A stretch of 64,000 nucleotides of DNA from an uncultured Desulfobacteraceae bacterium (GCA_903953895.1 CAJBLH010000217.1:1-64000), one strand, 5' to 3'; positions 1-9,123 are shown, counted from the first letter of the stretch. Numbers and translations: made by a program. The notes: a model not told the origin generated them from the sequence alone.

Positions 1-277
1 AGCAGCAGAAGCGTAAAAAACTGGGCTGCATGGGGAAACAGCGGAAAGGCGAAGCGGGAGCTTCCCGACTGGGTTCCCAAGCTGGAGCTTGGGAACCAGC
101 GGCAAATAAAATCATTCACCGGATCGACCGAAACGATGGTCGTACCCGGCTTTCACGTCAATCCACGATGAGCCTAATTTTCTTTCGTGCCACACAGCGT
201 CCACACCGTCCATAGTTTCGATGTGAACAAGGTCGATCTGGAAACACTGCTGTGGGTCGAATACTAGTGAAAAGTGG
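1..277. other. Intergenic left edge with palindromic repeat
   Basis: No convincing gene lies here. The first 100 bases carry a two-hairpin dispersed repeat (listed separately). Positions 21-46 match 8287-8312 inside nuoM exactly over 26 bases. On the minus strand about 112-285 is open and reads like the tail of some protein, but there is no ribosome binding site or recognisable domain, so it is not called. Confidence 0.5.
51..103. repeat. Two-hairpin dispersed repeat, copy A
   Basis: Two consecutive inverted repeats. The first has arms GAAGC/GCTTC at 51-55 and 60-64. The second is a perfect 24-base palindrome at 73-96 (GTTCCCAAGCT, two-base loop GG, AGCTTGGGAAC), followed by CAGCGG. The same two-hairpin arrangement recurs at 36374-36430, so this is a dispersed REP-like element rather than a chance hairpin. 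Confidence 0.75.
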
Positions 278-1057
278 CTATTCGTAGTATAACGGCGCCT
301 GTTTGAACGCTTTCCAGGCTTCGGGGTCATGACCGGTGACAATGGTGGCGCCCTGGGTATCCTTTAAAAATCGCATGCGCTGAACAGACCGCACAGTTTC
401 GCCGGCATTCCACATCAGGCCGGGCAGGGTGCCGTTCATCAGGTTTTCCTGGGTATAGCAGGAATCGGCGGCAAAAAACATGGGCCCGAATTTGGGCAGG
501 TTGATCATCACCGACTGGTGGCCGGGGGTATGTCCGGGTGTAAAATAAATCTGGATGGCGCCGTCGTTGAAGAGATCGAATTTGTCATCGGTCCAGCCAT
601 TTAGCATAAACCAGTCCACTTCCTTGTCGAAATCTTTTCGGATATACGCCGCTTTCATATAGGGGTCCGGAACATAGGCGAAATGCAGTTCATCGCGCTG
701 AACCAGATAGCGGGCATTGGGAAAGTGGCCGACGCACCCGGCATGATCCAGATGCAGGTGAGACAGTATGACATATTTAATGTCTTCGGCTGCACATCCG
801 ACTTTTTTGATGGCGTTGACACACCACTGGTCTTCGGTCATGATCGGATCGTATGCAGCCAGAACCCCACCCCAGTGGGCTTTTTTATCATGAATCGTTT
901 CAAAGGCATTTCCGGTATCAAACAAGACCTTGCCCTTGGGATGATCGATCAGCAAAAAGGGAACCGGCACATCAAACGCCTCTCCGATGCCCTGGTTGAG
1001 TGTAAAAAAGTGTTTCTGACTTTTTAAAACACCGGCTTCGAAAAAATACAATTTCAT
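278..1057 (-). CDS. MBL-fold metallohydrolase (AHL lactonase-like family)
   Basis: A 259-residue protein of the metallo-beta-lactamase fold, closest in layout to the AttM/AiiA N-acyl-homoserine lactonase group. The zinc motif HxHxDH is at about residues 100-105 (HLHLDH), a second metal histidine is in GHTPGH near 176-180, a candidate bridging Asp is near 198 and a last His near 242. No signal peptide is seen. A strong AGGAGG lies seven bases before the ATG. It is the last gene of the cluster containing 4-hydroxybutyrate CoA-transferase and 4-hydroxybutyryl-CoA dehydratase, 27 bases downstream of the former. A lactone or thioester substrate linked to 4-hydroxybutyrate metabolism (for example gamma-butyrolactone) is an attractive inference from context; the sequence alone does not decide the substrate. 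Confidence 0.8.
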   Translation of the reverse strand: MKLYFFEAGVLKSQKHFFTLNQGIGEAFDVPVPFLLIDHPKGKVLFDTGNAFETIHDKKAHWGGVLAAYDPIMTEDQWCVNAIKKVGCAAEDIKYVILSHLHLDHAGCVGHFPNARYLVQRDELHFAYVPDPYMKAAYIRKDFDKEVDWFMLNGWTDDKFDLFNDGAIQIYFTPGHTPGHQSVMINLPKFGPMFFAADSCYTQENLMNGTLPGLMWNAGETVRSVQRMRFLKDTQGATIVTGHDPEAWKAFKQAPLYYE

Positions 1058-1084
1058 GATGGACCTCCTTGATATTGAAAACAG

Positions 1085-2377
1085 TTATTGATTGTGGATG
1101 CGCCAGGATTCCCGCAACGCATCCCGAAATTCCGGAGCGGCTATTTCAATGAGGGCATCGGCCCGTTGTCGGACGGTTTTTCCCCTGAGATGGGCGATGC
1201 CATGTTCCGTGACCACATAGTCCACATCGTTTCGGGATGTGGTAACCGCCTGTCCGGGTGCAAGATGGGTGACGATACGCGACACCTTTCCCTTGGATGC
1301 TGTGGAAGGCATGGCGATGATGCTTCTTCCTCCTTTGGACCGTCGCGCCCCTCTGACAAAATCCACCTGTCCGCCAACACCGCTGAATTGCTGCGTACCC
1401 ATGGTATCGGCAGCCACCTGCCCCAGCAGATCCACGGCAATGGCCGAGTTGATGGAAACCATGTTGTCATTCTGAGCGATGATGAAAGGGTTGTTGGTGT
1501 AATCGACCGGATGACATTCGATCATGGAGTTGTAATCGAGCCAGTCGTAAAAAATCCGGGTACCCATGGCAAAGGTGATGATGATCTTCGAGTTGTGCAG
1601 GTTTTTGCGGCGACAGGTGACAACACCGGCTTCGGCCAGGCGCATGACCCCGTCGGATATCATTTCCGAATGGATGCCCAGGTCGTTTTTATGGTCCAGG
1701 AAGGACAGAACTGCATCCGGAATGGCGCCGATTCCAAGTTGCAGGCAATCGCCGTCCCGGATCAATTCGGCGGCATGGGAGCCGATGGCTTTTTCCAGCG
1801 CACCGATGACAGGTGGCTTCATTTCAATGATCGGCCTGTCGCTGAGGACGAAATGGTCGATTTCGGTTACATGCAGAAAAGCGCTTCCGGATGTCCTCGG
1901 CATAAACGGTGTGACCTCGGCGATTACTTTTTGGGCGCTCAACGCCGCCTGGCGCGTGTAATCTACCGAAACACCCAGGGAAACATTACCGGCTTTATCC
2001 GGCGGTGTTACTGTTATCATGGCCACATCCACAGGCAGGGCGCCATCGCGGAACAGCCAGGGGATTTCGGAAAAAAAACAGGGTGTATAATCGGCCCGGC
2101 CTTCTTTGATGGCCGCGCGGGTATTGCCGCCGGCAAAAAGCGAGTTGTGGCGAAAGGATGCGGCATTTTCCGGCGTGCAGTAAGTGCTTTTGCCCATGGA
2201 AACCATATGAACGATCTCTACTTGTTTCACCTCCGCGGCCCGTTGGACCAGCGCTTCGAGCAAGGGCTCCGGAGAACCGCAGGCATGGGCGGCAACCACC
2301 CGGTCGCCGGATTTTACCAAAGCGGCGGCTGCCTGCAGGTCGATCTGACGGGATGCGTAGTAATCTTTCCAGTTCAT
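1085..2377 (-). CDS. 4-hydroxybutyrate CoA-transferase (acetyl-CoA hydrolase/transferase family)
   Basis: A 430-residue family I CoA-transferase that would activate 4-hydroxybutyrate with acetyl-CoA, giving 4-hydroxybutyryl-CoA and acetate. Family signatures seen are IHSEMISDGV (the Glu is the likely covalent CoA carrier), GVGGQVDFVRGA and TEHGIAHLRGKT near the C-terminus. The open frame extends further upstream, but I choose the ATG at 2377: GGAGG lies at the right distance inside the end of the preceding gene, and the start follows that gene's stop directly. It follows 4-hydroxybutyryl-CoA dehydratase in an apparent operon, which supports this substrate over plain acetate, succinate or butyrate transfer. 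The exact acyl specificity is inferred from that neighbour. Confidence 0.85.
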   Translation of the reverse strand: MNWKDYYASRQIDLQAAAALVKSGDRVVAAHACGSPEPLLEALVQRAAEVKQVEIVHMVSMGKSTYCTPENAASFRHNSLFAGGNTRAAIKEGRADYTPCFFSEIPWLFRDGALPVDVAMITVTPPDKAGNVSLGVSVDYTRQAALSAQKVIAEVTPFMPRTSGSAFLHVTEIDHFVLSDRPIIEMKPPVIGALEKAIGSHAAELIRDGDCLQLGIGAIPDAVLSFLDHKNDLGIHSEMISDGVMRLAEAGVVTCRRKNLHNSKIIITFAMGTRIFYDWLDYNSMIECHPVDYTNNPFIIAQNDNMVSINSAIAVDLLGQVAADTMGTQQFSGVGGQVDFVRGARRSKGGRSIIAMPSTASKGKVSRIVTHLAPGQAVTTSRNDVDYVVTEHGIAHLRGKTVRQRADALIEIAAPEFRDALRESWRIHNQ

Positions 2378-2378
2378 A

Positions 2379-3830
2379 TCAATTATCCTCCGTGATTCCG
2401 CATAGTTTTTGCGCCAGCTTCTTTTTGGCATTCATATCGACCTGGCGTGAAATCATGATCCGCTGAGCCTGCGGAGAGCCTGCACCGTGCATGGATTCGG
2501 TCAGATACCCCACGGCGGCGGTTCCCAGGGTCAGATTCTCGATCAGCCGCAGGATGCGAAGCCGGGATTCCAGCGGTACATTTTTTTGGGTCTGGTAATA
2601 CTTTCTTACCCACTTTCCCACCTCGGGAGACAAGAGGTCTTTTTCCGACGGCAGCGTCACCATGAGCCCGCCGGCGATGTCCTGCGCCAGTCTGGCGATT
2701 TCGTAAGGAAACCGGGTGATGTTCTGTTTGTGGACATTGGCCAGCAGGGTGTTGACATAGTAAGTGCCGCAGGGTTCTTGATGGCCTTCGGCCGCACAGG
2801 CAATACAGCCACAGTACAGGGTTTCGTTCAACTGGTTCATTTCGATGATCTTGTCCTTGATATGAGAGGCTTTGGCGGCGCCGTTGAATTCGGCGATGGA
2901 CTGGGCGGCCCCGATCAGTACATCCCCCACGCCGACTTTACAGGCATAGCTCTGCCGATGATAGGATGCAAACTGCTCGACCAACTGGCCGGCAAAATCA
3001 TATTCCTTGAACATGAAAACGCGCTCCCAGGGAACGAATACATCATCAAACACGACCAGCGCTTCATGTCCGCCATAAAGCACATTGCCGATATCAAACG
3101 TCTTTCCTTCCAGTTTCCGGGTATCGCAGGATTGTCGGCCCATGATATAGGTAATACCGTCGGCATCGGCCGGCAGAGCGAAAGATACGGCATAATCCAT
3201 ATCTTCCCGGCGCATGGAAATGGTTGGCATGATGATGATTTCGTGAGAATTCACCGCACCCGTCTGATGCGCCTTGGCGCCTCTGACCACGATTCCGTCC
3301 GGTTTTTCCTCTACCACCCGAAGATACATATCCGGATCATGCTGCTGATGCGGCGGCAGGCTGCGGTCGCCTTTGGGGTCGGTCATCGCGCCATCGCAGG
3401 TCAAGTCGTTTTCCTGAACAAAAGTCAGATAGTCTATAAAACGTTTGTAATATGCGGTGCCATGTTTTTTATCGATATCGAATGTCGTCATCGATAAGGC
3501 GTTTAACGCATCCATGCCCACACATCGCTGAAAGCAGCATCCGGTTTGGGAGCCCATGAGGCGTCCCATTTTGCTCTTCATGACCAGATCCGCCACACTC
3601 TGATGGATGTGTGTAAAACGGTTGATTTTCTTGCCGGAAAGGTGGGATGTTGCTGTCATGATATCCGCAAATTCCGGCTGGTGCGCCAGTTCGTAGGTGA
3701 GGGCCACGGCATTCATGGAGGGGCGGATAATGGGGTCGTCCACCACACTGGCGACTCTTTCACCGAACATGTAAACCTTGAGATTCAGTTTGCGTAAGCT
3801 GTCCTCATACTGCTGAGCGTTCATCATCAT
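2379..3830 (-). CDS. abfD: 4-hydroxybutyryl-CoA dehydratase / vinylacetyl-CoA isomerase
   Basis: A 483-residue flavin and [4Fe-4S] enzyme of the 4-hydroxyphenylacetate 3-hydroxylase/AbfD family. It converts 4-hydroxybutyryl-CoA to crotonyl-CoA through a ketyl radical. Candidate cluster ligands are Cys99 and Cys103 (CCFQRC), His291 (YHRQS) and Cys297 (ACKVG); the family is described with three Cys and one His. The His-to-Cys spacing here is 6 residues, whereas I recall 7 in the clostridial enzyme. GGGAGG sits seven bases before the first of three consecutive ATG codons at 3830. A -24/-12 promoter lies about 60 bases upstream, and a sigma-54 activator is encoded just beyond. With the CoA-transferase it would feed GABA, succinate-semialdehyde or 4-hydroxybutyrate carbon into crotonyl-CoA. 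Another member of the family (a vinylacetyl-CoA isomerase only) is possible. Confidence 0.85.
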   Translation of the reverse strand: MMMNAQQYEDSLRKLNLKVYMFGERVASVVDDPIIRPSMNAVALTYELAHQPEFADIMTATSHLSGKKINRFTHIHQSVADLVMKSKMGRLMGSQTGCCFQRCVGMDALNALSMTTFDIDKKHGTAYYKRFIDYLTFVQENDLTCDGAMTDPKGDRSLPPHQQHDPDMYLRVVEEKPDGIVVRGAKAHQTGAVNSHEIIIMPTISMRREDMDYAVSFALPADADGITYIMGRQSCDTRKLEGKTFDIGNVLYGGHEALVVFDDVFVPWERVFMFKEYDFAGQLVEQFASYHRQSYACKVGVGDVLIGAAQSIAEFNGAAKASHIKDKIIEMNQLNETLYCGCIACAAEGHQEPCGTYYVNTLLANVHKQNITRFPYEIARLAQDIAGGLMVTLPSEKDLLSPEVGKWVRKYYQTQKNVPLESRLRILRLIENLTLGTAAVGYLTESMHGAGSPQAQRIMISRQVDMNAKKKLAQKLCGITEDN

Positions 3831-3890
3831 GGGGTGTCCTCCCTTTGAAACGATTCATTATGAGACGATAAAATCATCAGCAAGCCATTG

Positions 3891-3906
3891 AGCAATAACA
3901 ATGCCA
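3891..3906 (-). promoter_or_regulatory. Sigma-54 (-24/-12) promoter for abfD operon
   Basis: Read on the minus strand this is TGGCATTGTTATTGCT, which fits TGGCAC-N5-TTGCW with the correct GG-to-GC spacing (ten bases between). The only departure in the -24 box is T for C. Transcription would start near 3880, leaving a leader of about 50 bases before the dehydratase ATG. The neighbouring gene encodes a sigma-54 activator with a GAFTGA motif, which makes the call more likely. Confidence 0.7.
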
Positions 3907-4237
3907 GCTTGACGGAATCGGTCGGTCTGTAAGGGAAATCAAAGGTGAGTATAAAACATTACAGCATGTTCATGTAATGATATCATCTTGTTGAATACAA
4001 AAAAAGGACATCTGGCGTCACACAATGGCGGGGTGTTTCTATGGGCTGAGCTGCTGTACGTTCTTCCGCCGATTGATGCAAATATGCATCAGAAAGGTTA
4101 CTTCTCTGGCTTATCAGTCGGTTTAAAACAGTAAGAAATGATGCAGTTTACAGATATCTGACTGAGAGTTGAGGGGGATCATCAGCGTGATGCCATAACG
4201 CATCACCATGATGCATTATGACATCACTTCAACCGTG

Positions 4238-4292
4238 ACCGTTCACCTCCTCCCCCCAGCGGGGGGAGGTCGGGAGGGGGGGAGTGAACGGT
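4238..4292. repeat. GC-rich inverted repeat, terminator-like
   Basis: Outer arms ACCGTTCAC (4238-4246) and GTGAACGGT (4284-4292) enclose an inner hairpin CCTCCCCCC-AGC-GGGGGGAGG (4249-4269). It starts 15 bases past the stop of the sigma-54 activator, so it may end that transcript. There is no clear T-run. Related hairpins occur near 11857, 37887, 42794 and 53823, so it belongs to a dispersed family. Confidence 0.65.
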
Positions 4293-4306
4293 TACTTTCA
4301 ACCGGC

Positions 4307-6043
4307 TCATGGTGCGATGCCATACCGTTTGAGTTTGCGAACAACGGTTGACTGGTTCACTTTCAAGACTTTTGCGGCATTCCGGGTTGTCTTGTGAAGA
4401 TGCATGGCCTGTTCCAGCAAAGAACGTTCCATGTTCGAGATGATTTCGGGCAACGAGCTTTCTCCGATGGCCGCCAGCGGTCTGTCGCTGATTCCGCCTT
4501 TCCATCTGTCGGGAAGGCACGCTCTGTTGATGATCTCTCCGGGGGTAATCACCACAAGCTGTTCGATCAGATTTTCGAGTTCCCGCACATTGCCGGGCCA
4601 GTCATATTCCAGAAACAAGTTGATCACATCCTGGTCAATCTGTTTGCTGAAACGGTATCTGGCATTATATTTTTTCAGGAAGTGATAGGTAAAGGGAAGA
4701 ATGGATTCGGATCGTTCCCTCAGCGGCGGAACAACGATGTTGATGACATTGAGGCGAAAAAACAAATCCTCGCGGAATCTCTTTTCGGTTACCATTTCTT
4801 TTAGATTCCGGTTGGTGGCGGCGATAATCCGGACATCCACTTTGATCGGGGCAGTATCTCCAATACGGTAGATTTCCCGCTTCTGCAAAACACGCAGCAG
4901 TTTGGGCTGAAGATGCAGGGGCAATTCCCCGATTTCATCCAGAAAAATGGAACCGCCTATGGCCGCTTCAAACAGTCCGGCCTTGCCGTTTTTGTTTGCA
5001 CCGGTGAAAGCACCCATTGCGTATCCGAATAATTCGGACTCCACCAACTGATCCGGAAAGGCCGCGCAATTGAACTTGATGAAAGGCATTTTCTGGCGAG
5101 GGCTGTTATCGTGAATGATATCGGCAAATATTTCCTTACCGACCCCGGACTCTCCCTGGATGAGGACCGTGGATTCCACCTGAGAAAGCCGCAAGGCGGT
5201 TTTGTGCAGTTCCTGCATTTTTTTGGAGCGCAGCACAATTTCTCCGCCTTCACGAAGTGTCTCCCGGAGCTGTCGAACCTCCACCTGAGCCTCATTGCGC
5301 TGTTTTTCGAGCGTTTCCAGTTTCTGCTGAAGCTGGTTTAATTCAGACACATCCCGGACATTGGTGACAACCAGATGAATATTATTCATTTTGTCAAAAA
5401 ACGGATTGCCGGTGACCATCACGGTTTTCCCCGTCTTGATCTTCTGAACCAGGGATGTGGGATTTCGGGTTTCCAGTACCCGGAGGGTCACCGACTCGTT
5501 AAAATAACCATCGTCAACCAATTCGTTCATGGTCCGGCCCAGCACTTCCTCTCTTTTTATTCCTGTAATCCGCTCATAGGCGCTGTTGACGCGTATTGTT
5601 CTAGCCTGGCCATCGGTTACATAAATTCCGTCATATGAAGATTCGATGATCGCCTCGAGTTCGGCGGATATCCGTTTGGTGTGATCGAGTTCATTGGAGA
5701 GGGATTCCAGTTCCGAAATATCCTGGAGAATGGCGACGGCCCCGATCACGTTGTCTTCAACCTTGAAAATCGTCCGGTTAGACATGAATGTGCGGCCGCC
5801 TACAACGATTTTCTGAGCCAGTTCCTCTTTTCCGGTCTGAAGGATGCGGTACAACAGCGAGTCTGCGATCAACGCTGTCAATTCTTGTCCCATAATCTCG
5901 CTTGCATCGCGACCGATCAGTTTTTCACAGGCACTGTTGCAAAAAACCACCCGACCGATTGTGTCGATGGCAATAATCGGATTATGAATGGAGTCTAGCA
6001 GGGCTTTGGCTTCGTCGCTGACTTTCAGTAGCAGATCAGTCAT
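4307..6043 (-). CDS. Sigma-54-dependent transcriptional activator with two PAS domains
   Basis: A 578-residue enhancer-binding protein. Two PAS sensor domains (about 10-110 and 125-235) are joined by a short coiled coil (235-265) to the AAA+ domain, with Walker A GESGVGKE at 298-304, the sigma-54 contact loop GAFTGA at 344-349 and Walker B GGSIFLDEIGEL. A Fis-type helix-turn-helix forms the end (TTRNAAKVLKVNQSTVVRKL). No receiver domain or membrane segment is seen, so it probably senses a cytoplasmic ligand or redox state through PAS. It lies directly upstream of a sigma-54 promoter leading into the 4-hydroxybutyrate genes, which are its probable target. The gene follows nuoN on the same strand after 112 bases. 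Confidence 0.92.
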   Translation of the reverse strand: MTDLLLKVSDEAKALLDSIHNPIIAIDTIGRVVFCNSACEKLIGRDASEIMGQELTALIADSLLYRILQTGKEELAQKIVVGGRTFMSNRTIFKVEDNVIGAVAILQDISELESLSNELDHTKRISAELEAIIESSYDGIYVTDGQARTIRVNSAYERITGIKREEVLGRTMNELVDDGYFNESVTLRVLETRNPTSLVQKIKTGKTVMVTGNPFFDKMNNIHLVVTNVRDVSELNQLQQKLETLEKQRNEAQVEVRQLRETLREGGEIVLRSKKMQELHKTALRLSQVESTVLIQGESGVGKEIFADIIHDNSPRQKMPFIKFNCAAFPDQLVESELFGYAMGAFTGANKNGKAGLFEAAIGGSIFLDEIGELPLHLQPKLLRVLQKREIYRIGDTAPIKVDVRIIAATNRNLKEMVTEKRFREDLFFRLNVINIVVPPLRERSESILPFTYHFLKKYNARYRFSKQIDQDVINLFLEYDWPGNVRELENLIEQLVVITPGEIINRACLPDRWKGGISDRPLAAIGESSLPEIISNMERSLLEQAMHLHKTTRNAAKVLKVNQSTVVRKLKRYGIAP

Positions 6044-6155
6044 AAATCAAATAGTTTTGGAATAGTTGTCATTTCTTGTCAATTTTTGGATCGCTTCATT
6101 AAATTCTTCTTCATTTTTGAATTGTTTATCGAAATTTGATCAGAGACCGTTCCAA

Positions 6156-7595
6156 TCAGATACTGATGGACGTGATCACCCGGGAAATCAGCATCTGAAG
6201 TGGCGAAGGAAATACGCCGGCCCACAGCACGCCGCAGAGAATCACGGCAAAGGCCACGCGTGCGGCCGGACCGAATCCGCTGGTTATGACCGTGTCGGTT
6301 GTAGGCTTCATGAACATGACAACGATGACTTTCAGATAAACAAAAAGAGAAAGGATGGCCGATGCGATACCGATGACTGCCAGCACGGTATAGCCGGCCT
6401 GCAGAACCGACCTGAACACCATGAATTTGCCGATGAAACCGGCTGTCGGTGGCAGCCCGGCCAGAGATAACAGACAAACGGTCAGAAGTGCGGCCTGCCA
6501 GGGGTGGGAGTACCCCAGACCGCGGTAGCTTTCCAGTTCATCCAGATCGCTGTCGGGTGAAGTGCATAGCGTGGCGATGGCGCCAAACGCGCCCATGTCC
6601 ATCAAGGCATAGGCAGCGAAATAAAATATGACCGATAGTCCGCCGTCTTCCCGGATAGCCAGGGCTCCCATGACCGCATACCCCATCTGGGCGACGGAGG
6701 AGTAAGCCAGCAGACGTTTGAGTCGTGTCTGAGAAAGTGCTGTGATGCTTCCGATCAGAAGCGTTGCAGCGGCCAGTGTCCACAGAACCGGAACCGTGCG
6801 GGTCCACAGCCAGTTCGAAGACAGCATGAGAATACGAAGCAGTCCGGCAAAGACAGCGATTTTGGAGCCGGTGGTCAAAAACGCCGTGATCGGTGTCGGA
6901 GCGCCCTGATAGACATCCGGAGTCCATAGATGGAAGGGCACCAGGGAAATCTTGAAACCGACCGCCGTTAGAATCAGGCCCAGGGAAAGGAGCATCCCGG
7001 TGGCCGACCATGGCTGTTTGATGGCGGTCAGTCCGATGGGCATATCGATCGTTCCGGTGGCGGCGTAAAACATGGCAATCCCAAAGGCCAGAAATCCGCT
7101 GGAAACCATCCCCATGATCAAATATTTCAAGGCCGCTTCACTGCCGGCAGGATCATCGCGTCGCATGGCGATCAGTATGTAAAATGACAGAGACAACATC
7201 TCGAAACCCAGAAAAAACACCAGCCAGTGAGTGGCGCCGGCTACAAGCGACATCCCCAGAACCGCCAGGATCATGAGCCCGTAAAATTCATCACCGGCCA
7301 CCTGACGCAGGCCGGCATGTTCATGACTGAAAAACAGGGCGAATACGGCAACCAGCGCAAACAGCACATTGAAAAAGCGGGCATAATCGCCGACATCCAG
7401 CATGTGAAAAAACGGAGTTCTTCCGCCGTCTATCAGTATGGCTGCCCCTGCTGCGAAAAGTACGGCGGAAATGGCCAGGCTGAACAGCAGATTCCTGGGC
7501 TTGTTATTGACAAAAGCGCCCACGGAAAAAACGATGATGCCGCCGGCAGCCAGCAGAAGCTGAAAGAAAACGGATGTCCAGGATAAGTCGGTCAT
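6156..7595 (-). CDS. nuoN: NADH-quinone oxidoreductase subunit N
   Basis: A 479-residue, highly hydrophobic antiporter-like subunit of respiratory complex I, one of the three proton-pumping subunits in the membrane arm. The proton-translocation signature region is visible (FHLWTPDVYQGAPTPITAFL, followed by LLAYSSVAQMGYAVMG). It is the last nuo gene, 28 bases after nuoM. Length matches the family (about 480). It completes the set of subunits in this operon. Confidence 0.96.
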   Translation of the reverse strand: MTDLSWTSVFFQLLLAAGGIIVFSVGAFVNNKPRNLLFSLAISAVLFAAGAAILIDGGRTPFFHMLDVGDYARFFNVLFALVAVFALFFSHEHAGLRQVAGDEFYGLMILAVLGMSLVAGATHWLVFFLGFEMLSLSFYILIAMRRDDPAGSEAALKYLIMGMVSSGFLAFGIAMFYAATGTIDMPIGLTAIKQPWSATGMLLSLGLILTAVGFKISLVPFHLWTPDVYQGAPTPITAFLTTGSKIAVFAGLLRILMLSSNWLWTRTVPVLWTLAAATLLIGSITALSQTRLKRLLAYSSVAQMGYAVMGALAIREDGGLSVIFYFAAYALMDMGAFGAIATLCTSPDSDLDELESYRGLGYSHPWQAALLTVCLLSLAGLPPTAGFIGKFMVFRSVLQAGYTVLAVIGIASAILSLFVYLKVIVVMFMKPTTDTVITSGFGPAARVAFAVILCGVLWAGVFPSPLQMLISRVITSISI

Positions 7596-7623
7596 GATCG
7601 AATATCTCTTGGTAAATCGAAGT

Positions 7624-9123
7624 TCATGGCGTATGCGCCAACAATTCCGGTGTAACGTCCAGTCCCGCCAGAGCTGTTCCGATGATGTTAAGAGTCGGCC
7701 CCGGATGCAGTCCGAGCCAGAAAACGCCCAGGCAGAGTGGGATTAGAATGGTCAGTTCCCGGCGGGTCAGATCCGCGATATCGGGTCTGTTTTCAGCCTC
7801 TCCCCAGAGGCTTTCCCGAAGCATCCGCAAGCTGTAAATAACGGTCCAGAGAAGGCCGAGGAATCCGACGGCCGCCAATCCGGGGCGCTGGGTGAAGGTA
7901 CCGACCAGGATCAGCACCTCTCCGATAAAATTGTTGAGGCCCGGCAGGCCAAGCGAGGCCAGGGAAAAAAACAGAAAGAATCCGCTCCAGAGCGGAATGG
8001 TTTTCCACAGTCCGCCCAGTTCGGAGAGTTTTCGTGTATGCAGGCGCTCATCCAGCATACCGATCAAGATAAACAGAGCGGATGTGGTGATGCCGTGATT
8101 GATCATCTGCAGGATCGATCCGGACAGGGTTGTGACATTCCAGACCGCAAGCCCGACAACGATCAGCCCCATATGGCTGATGCTCGAGTAAGCCACCAGG
8201 CGTTTTAAATCTTCCTGGGCCAGGGCGATCCAGCCGGCATAAAACATGCCGGTCAATCCCAGCACAAGAAGCAGCGGCGACAATGTCTGGGCTGCATGGG
8301 GAAACAGCGGAACGGCAATTCGAAGCAGGGCATATACGCCGGTCTTTAACAGGAGGCCGGCCAGAATGACACTTCCGGCTGTGGGGGCTTCGGTGTGGGC
8401 ATCCGGCAGCCAGGTATGTACCGGAATCAGCGGAATTTTGATGGCGAATGCCAGCACAAAGGCGGCAAAGAATATCAGTTCAACGGGTTGGGTAAAGGAT
8501 GTCTGCATCAGCCGGTGCAACGCAAACGTGGTTTCACCGCTCTGATGAGCATGGAGTAGATGCAGCCCCAACAAGGCCAAAAGCATTACCAGGCTTCCCG
8601 ATATGGTAAAGAGTGCAAATTTGACCGTTGCGTAAATGCGGTTGCCGTGTCCCCAGACGCCGATCAGGAAAAACATGGGGATGGCCTGAAGTTCCCAGAA
8701 CAGATAAAACAAAAAGACATCCATCGCCAGGAACACCCCGAGGACTCCGGTCATCATGGACAGCAGAAAAAAATGAAACGGGGACACATGATCCGTGATT
8801 TCGTTCCAGGAAACCAGAACAGCTATGGCGCCAAGGCCTGTGGTCAGCAGAATCAGGATCAGGCTGATGCCGTCCAGCGCCAGGGTAAAGCGGACCCCCA
8901 GCGACGCCATCCAGGAAAAGTCTTCAACCCGCAGCCAGGTTCCGGGAATATCCGCTGTTTGGGGGGCCAGTGCAAAAAGCGACAGCACCAGTATCAGATC
9001 CGTCAGCATTACCGCCAGTGACAGGCGGCGGCAGAGCAGATCGTTTTTTCGGCATGCCAGTGCGCCGAAAGCACCCATCAGCGGTAGAAAAACAATTGTG
9101 CCGAGCAGGGGAAACGTATTCAT
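7624..9123 (-). CDS. nuoM: NADH-quinone oxidoreductase subunit M
   Basis: A 499-residue antiporter-like membrane subunit of complex I. The conserved segment HTWLPDAHTEAPTAGSVILA and the helix LKRLVAYSSISHMGLIVVG are present, as is WELQAIPMFFLIG with its essential Glu in TM5. The ATG at 9123 overlaps the nuoL stop by four bases, the pattern of translational coupling used throughout this operon. An in-frame extension upstream of that start is therefore not used. A 26-base stretch (8287-8312) recurs exactly at the left edge of the window. Confidence 0.96.
   Translation of the reverse strand: MNTFPLLGTIVFLPLMGAFGALACRKNDLLCRRLSLAVMLTDLILVLSLFALAPQTADIPGTWLRVEDFSWMASLGVRFTLALDGISLILILLTTGLGAIAVLVSWNEITDHVSPFHFFLLSMMTGVLGVFLAMDVFLFYLFWELQAIPMFFLIGVWGHGNRIYATVKFALFTISGSLVMLLALLGLHLLHAHQSGETTFALHRLMQTSFTQPVELIFFAAFVLAFAIKIPLIPVHTWLPDAHTEAPTAGSVILAGLLLKTGVYALLRIAVPLFPHAAQTLSPLLLVLGLTGMFYAGWIALAQEDLKRLVAYSSISHMGLIVVGLAVWNVTTLSGSILQMINHGITTSALFILIGMLDERLHTRKLSELGGLWKTIPLWSGFFLFFSLASLGLPGLNNFIGEVLILVGTFTQRPGLAAVGFLGLLWTVIYSLRMLRESLWGEAENRPDIADLTRRELTILIPLCLGVFWLGLHPGPTLNIIGTALAGLDVTPELLAHTP

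Larger units (their letters stand above)
3831..4306. other. Intergenic region with sigma-54 promoter and hairpin repeat
   Basis: No gene is seen. The part near 3891-3906 carries a sigma-54 promoter for the 4-hydroxybutyrate operon, and 4238-4292 a GC-rich inverted repeat ending the activator gene. The stretch 4060-4230 has short TGATGCAT-type inverted pieces (around 4073-4090 and 4202-4216) that could be activator-binding enhancer sites; this is only a suggestion. Confidence 0.5.

Noticed and set aside
1088-2395. A 435-residue open frame on the plus strand opposite the CoA-transferase
   Set aside because: It mirrors the real gene on the minus strand, has no ribosome binding site and no recognisable domain; long antisense frames are expected in GC-rich coding DNA.
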